Assembly (NCBI RefSeq): GCF_007748115.1
Contig: NZ_CP036289.1
Location: 124,001-188,000, forward strand
Direction: 5' to 3'
Length of the DNA: 64,000 nt
From: Bremerella volcania
GTDB taxonomy: Bacteria > Planctomycetota > Planctomycetia > Pirellulales > Pirellulaceae
Positions within the stretch are counted from its first letter, which is position 1. The number at the start of each line of letters is the position of its first letter. Position numbers and translations under genes: made by a program. Shown here piece after piece: positions 61,973 to 64,000 of this stretch. The notes under the pieces were generated by a model. That model did not search any database and had not been told where the DNA came from. It worked only from the letters and a program-made list of their open reading frames with translations.

Positions 61973-64000
61973 CTAACTATTCGGAGTCACCTTGATATTG
62001 TCCAGGAAGATTTCGCCGGTTTTCGCATTCCCGAACAGGCCAGGGCTGCCGGTTGTGTTGGGGACGTCGTCGACGACTTCCACCATCCACGCTTCCGGTT
62101 CGGCCTCGTCCTTCTTCCAGGCTTTGCCTTGGGCCTTGGCGGTGCCATCATCCTGGTTGGAAACCTTTAACTTCAGGTGATACCATACGTTGGGTTCCAA
62201 CTTGAAGTCGACATCCTGGGCGATACGCTGCTGGGTGATCCAAGTCAAAGCACGGGCCTTCGACTCGTTGCCCATCAAGATGAACTCGTAACCTTGGGCA
62301 ATCAGGCCAATATCGGGAAGCTGACCTTCCAACTCTTGAGCCATCACGTCCGCTTCGATCGTGTAGTCGTGCAGGTCGGTGTGTCCCATCCACGACTGGC
62401 TGCGGGTACCCTTGGGAATGGTCGTGATTTTGACCATAACCTTATTGCCATCTTCTTCACGCACGACGTGACGATAGCGGGCACCTACCCAGGTGATCGG
62501 AGGTTCGCCTTTGCCGGTCTTCTCGTCGATGGCGATGCCGTCGAAGTCGAAGCTCCACGGCAACGGCGGAACGATTCGCAGGCGAGCATTCCCAGTCAAG
62601 CCGTCAGCTTTCGCCGTGACGTATGCCGGAGCATGGCCGGCATCTTCGTTGGCCGTCAGCTTGCCGGAATCATCGATCTTGGCGGGACCTTCGACGCTAT
62701 ATTCAACCGACTCGGCGTCCTTGACGAACTGACCACGCGAGTTGAAAAGCTTGACGCGGTAGTCGACTTCGGCACCCGGATAGATCAGCGTTTCGGCCGG
62801 AATGACTTGGACGTGAGCCGGTTTCGGATCGTCGGATACCGGGGCTTCTTGCGGTTGTTCAGGCAGACCACTGAAGCCGGTTTCCTTGCCGTCTTGATTA
62901 CCAACGCAGTACAGGGCGGTGGTCGTTGGGAAGTAGATACGTCCGTGGGCACAGATCGGCGAACCAAGTGCGTCCCCTTCAGGCAGGCGACCCTTGGTCA
63001 GGATATCGACGTTGCCGTCCTCTTGAATGCCCAGCACGTAGTAGCGGCCATTCTCGGTGATGGTGTAGATCTTGCCATCGGCGTACAGCGGCGAGGCGAA
63101 CATCTTAGTCCCCAGCGGGGTCTTCTTGAAGAGTTCTTCGCCCGTCTTCGGATCGAGCACGAACAGCTTGGCCCGGTCGTCGATGACGTACAGCTTATCG
63201 TTGACGTACAGCGGAGCGCTGCGGTTGCCGTTCAGTTCGACGACCTTCCAGTTCTGCCCACTCACCGAGATGTCGCCGGACTGGGTCGCGTCGACCGAAA
63301 CGACCGCGCCCATGGTGTTGTCGACGTCGATGACGATCTTGCCGTCGACTTCTTTCGTCTGGACGTTTTCTTCGCCTTGGGCCATGAAGACAGTGTCCCC
63401 TTCAATGATCGGGGTACCGTACAAACCGCGAGCCGCGAACGCGAAGCTCCAGTTGTGCTGGCCGGTGCGAGGTTGAATGCTCCAGATCTTGCCGTCGCCA
63501 GCACCGATCACGTACTGTGGAATGCCGTTAACGATCTTGATGCTGGGTGCACTGTAGGTCGTGTCGTAGGGGAGGGGAGTCGTTTCAGTAAACCAGACGA
63601 CTTCGCCAGTTTCCTTATTCATGCCCAAGAAGCGGTGCGCTGGCTTGGCCATGTCACCCCAGCCGATCACGATGCCGCTGATGATCACCAAGTCTTCGTA
63701 AACGATAGGGAAGTTGGTTCGGCCACCGTAGGTGGTCAGCATGCCGAACTCTTCGTGCATCTTGCGAAGCCAAACCGTTTTGCCGGTGTCGGCGTCGATG
63801 CATTGGAAGTGGCCTGCGACGCCCAGGGCGAAGACGGTGTTCGTTTCGGGGTCTGCCGTCACGGCCGACCAGCCAACGCGTTCGACCGGAACGTCCGAGA
63901 GATAAACGTTGAAGCGGTTTTCCCAGATCGTGTCGCCGGTCTTGGCGTCGACGCAGACGACGCGTTCCCCTTCCCGAGGCGTGCCTTGTTCGGCGGCGGC
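61973..64000 (-). CDS. PQQ-like beta-propeller protein (5' partial)
   Basis: The frame is open from 61973 past the window edge at 64000, so the N-terminus is missing. The internal GTG at 63862 is not the start: upstream codons continue as a propeller blade (VVCVDAKTGDTIWENRF and VGWSAV). Blades such as DADTGKTVWLRKMHEEFGML and YVLGIQEDGNVDIL cover the N-terminal part. From ~residue 350 of the visible part a beta-rich module with a Pro-rich stretch follows (VQVIPAETLIYPGAEVDY), then a jelly-roll-like C-terminus of the 3-keto-disaccharide hydrolase/LamG kind (IDEKTGKGEPPITWVGARYR). A large secreted binding protein is likely. Confidence 0.88.
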   Translation of the reverse strand, partial: AAAEQGTPREGERVVCVDAKTGDTIWENRFNVYLSDVPVERVGWSAVTADPETNTVFALGVAGHFQCIDADTGKTVWLRKMHEEFGMLTTYGGRTNFPIVYEDLVIISGIVIGWGDMAKPAHRFLGMNKETGEVVWFTETTPLPYDTTYSAPSIKIVNGIPQYVIGAGDGKIWSIQPRTGQHNWSFAFAARGLYGTPIIEGDTVFMAQGEENVQTKEVDGKIVIDVDNTMGAVVSVDATQSGDISVSGQNWKVVELNGNRSAPLYVNDKLYVIDDRAKLFVLDPKTGEELFKKTPLGTKMFASPLYADGKIYTITENGRYYVLGIQEDGNVDILTKGRLPEGDALGSPICAHGRIYFPTTTALYCVGNQDGKETGFSGLPEQPQEAPVSDDPKPAHVQVIPAETLIYPGAEVDYRVKLFNSRGQFVKDAESVEYSVEGPAKIDDSGKLTANEDAGHAPAYVTAKADGLTGNARLRIVPPLPWSFDFDGIAIDEKTGKGEPPITWVGARYRHVVREEDGNKVMVKITTIPKGTRSQSWMGHTDLHDYTIEADVMAQELEGQLPDIGLIAQGYEFILMGNESKARALTWITQQRIAQDVDFKLEPNVWYHLKLKVSNQDDGTAKAQGKAWKKDEAEPEAWMVEVVDDVPNTTGSPGLFGNAKTGEIFLDNIKVTPNS

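Overview
The window reads as chromosome of a planctomycete of the Pirellulaceae (Blastopirellula/Bremerella/Rhodopirellula type). This is an inference from gene content: a DUF1559 pseudopilin, a sulfatase of the iduronate-2-sulfatase type, many PQQ-like beta-propeller proteins, YfbK-type VWA lipoproteins, a GYF_2/DUF4282 protein, a cytochrome c/LRR fusion and a Lys/Ala-rich H1-like protein. The DNA is moderately GC-rich, genes are dense on both strands, and many lack a clear Shine-Dalgarno sequence. I see no rRNA, tRNA or CRISPR array.

Layout. 0-14 kb: the end of a degenerate GGDEF/CBS protein, a sulfite-oxidase-like enzyme overlapping a shortened MnmE-like GTPase, an M3 peptidase, purH-trpC-hupE, then an envelope run (PAP2 phosphatase, LptF/G permease, ArnT/PMT-like glycosyltransferase). 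14-22 kb: a seven-gene, mostly overlapping minus-strand operon RDD / SpoIIM / membrane protein / DUF4129 / DUF4350 / MoxR ATPase / DUF58, which looks like one membrane-associated MoxR-VWA machine. 22-34 kb: corA overlapping a sulfatase, a BRCT-MerR-TPR fusion, a CxxCH-LRR fusion, a truncated IS110-family copy, aldo/keto reductase, Na+/Ca2+ exchanger, inositol-phosphate synthase, aminotransferase and a HEAT-like protein. 34-44 kb: H1-like protein, DEAD-box helicase, an internally deleted IS4-like element, an iron-type binding protein, a putative metalloprotease lipoprotein, a PQQ-like protein and a TlpA-like protein.

44-64 kb: the elongation factor P gene diverges from its probable modification enzyme EpmB. 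Then come small secreted and pilin-like proteins, two tandem VWA lipoproteins, bioD, and the agmatine-to-putrescine pair (N-carbamoylputrescine amidase and agmatine deiminase). Next is a short island that looks like a decayed integron: the C-terminal end of an integron integrase, a GTTAGGC site, one unknown cassette-like gene and an attC-like imperfect palindrome. After a csaA/receiver pair lies a complete IS110-family element of the IS1111 type, with 14-bp inverted repeats, a hairpin over the transposase ribosome-binding site and a 248-nt structured 3' region that is a candidate bridge RNA. It appears to have inserted into a REP-like repeat. The window ends with two PQQ-like proteins, the last one cut by the window edge.

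The most interesting signals are the integron remnant (56.3-57.5 kb), the IS1111 element with its candidate bridge RNA and target (58.5-60 kb), the MoxR operon, and several unusual domain fusions or losses (BRCT-MerR-TPR, CxxCH-LRR, MnmE without its C-terminal cysteine motif, receiver domain without phospho-acceptor Asp).
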